64,000 bases of DNA from Amycolatopsis thermophila. GTDB taxonomy: Bacteria; Actinomycetota; Actinomycetes; Mycobacteriales; Pseudonocardiaceae. The notes under the pieces were generated by a model. That model ran no database searches and had not been told where the DNA came from. It saw only the letters and a list, made by a program, of their open reading frames with translations. The stretch covers positions 6,386,001 through 6,450,000 of the forward strand of contig NZ_JAUSUT010000001.1 in assembly GCF_030814215.1 (NCBI RefSeq), written 5' to 3'. Position numbers and translations under genes: made by a program. Shown here one piece after another: positions 63,832-64,000 of this stretch (the first letter of the stretch is position 1; each line of letters begins with the position of its first letter).

Positions 63832-64000
63832 GTGACCACGCTGACCGGCCGACCGCCCCGCCCCGGGCAGCAGCCCGACGCGCCGCCGCCCGGCAGACCG
63901 GAACTGCACCGCCCCACGCAGCGCGTCGTGGAGCCGCCGCCGCAGTGGCGGGTGTCGATCCTGGCGCCGGTGGCCGCGGCTGTCGCCACGCTGTGCGCCT
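63832..64000 (+). CDS. Start of probable transglutaminase-like (DUF3488) membrane protein, truncated by window end
   Basis: GTG with GGGGGAA nine bases upstream. The 56 visible residues are a Pro-rich cytoplasmic head (GRPPRPGQQPDAPPPGR) followed by the start of a hydrophobic segment (VSILAPVAAAVATLCA). The assignment rests on position after MoxR and DUF58; the catalytic domain is outside the window. Confidence 0.6.
   Translation, partial: MTTLTGRPPRPGQQPDAPPPGRPELHRPTQRVVEPPPQWRVSILAPVAAAVATLCA

Noticed and set aside
63773..63835. 20-codon ORF overlapping the DUF58 stop codon
   Set aside because: GTGA overlap exists but the product is short and featureless, and the next gene has its own good ribosome binding site.

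Overview
The window is very G+C-rich, densely packed actinobacterial chromosome. The gene set and order fit the Pseudonocardiales (Amycolatopsis-like): a dcw division/wall cluster continuing into sepF, yggT and wag31, several F420- or flavin-dependent luciferase-like enzymes, a SAM-IV riboswitch, an ileS T-box leader, and DUF3558/ESX-associated proteins. The genus is inference. No rRNA, tRNA, CRISPR array or intact mobile element was seen.

Layout. 1-1021: the 3' part of a GH65 glycoside phosphorylase. 1213-14380 (+): a catabolic-looking cluster with an ACAD11-like acyl-CoA dehydrogenase, an APH-type kinase, three luciferase-like monooxygenases, an acyl-CoA ligase, an alpha/beta hydrolase, an SDR, a SnoaL-like protein, a flavin reductase, a dedicated RibBA and a GAF/PucR regulator. 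It can be read as a pathway that makes reduced flavin, oxygenates a ketone-like substrate, opens a lactone, and passes a hydroxy acid through CoA activation and phosphorylation to beta-oxidation. 14381-14992: repeat-rich spacer. 14993-20790: small acidic protein, Fpg/Nei glycosylase, Ddn-like protein, F420-type oxidoreductase and a tandem pair of DUF885 metallopeptidases. 20892-22341: a proline-repeat protein with a winged-helix N-terminus, then an IS5-like remnant with terminal repeats.

22392-32942 (-): RluD-type synthase, lspA, a cysteine-desulfurase-like enzyme under a SAM-IV riboswitch, a cation/proton antiporter, DUF167, an ArsR regulator, a MecA_N-type PBP, and ileS behind a T-box. 33186-35416: a divergent MFS exporter and ArsR regulator.

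35514-57932 (-): the division and cell-wall region, in reading order mraZ-rsmH-ftsL-ftsI-murE-murF-mraY-murD-ftsW-murG-murC-ftsQ, then DinB (-) and OsmC (+), ftsZ, a plus-strand unknown, pgeF, yggS, sepF, yggT, wag31 and a membrane protein. Most junctions from rsmH to ftsQ are stop/start overlaps. The mraZ promoter carries four GTGGGG-type repeats at exact 10-bp spacing, the expected MraZ autoregulatory operator. ftsZ has its own TTGACA promoter.

57939-64000: a repeat-rich spacer with a 120-bp tandem duplication; a small ESX-associated cassette (-) whose EspG-like gene is frameshifted by a 7-bp tandem duplication; then MoxR, DUF58 and the start of a probable transglutaminase-like membrane protein (+), running off the end.
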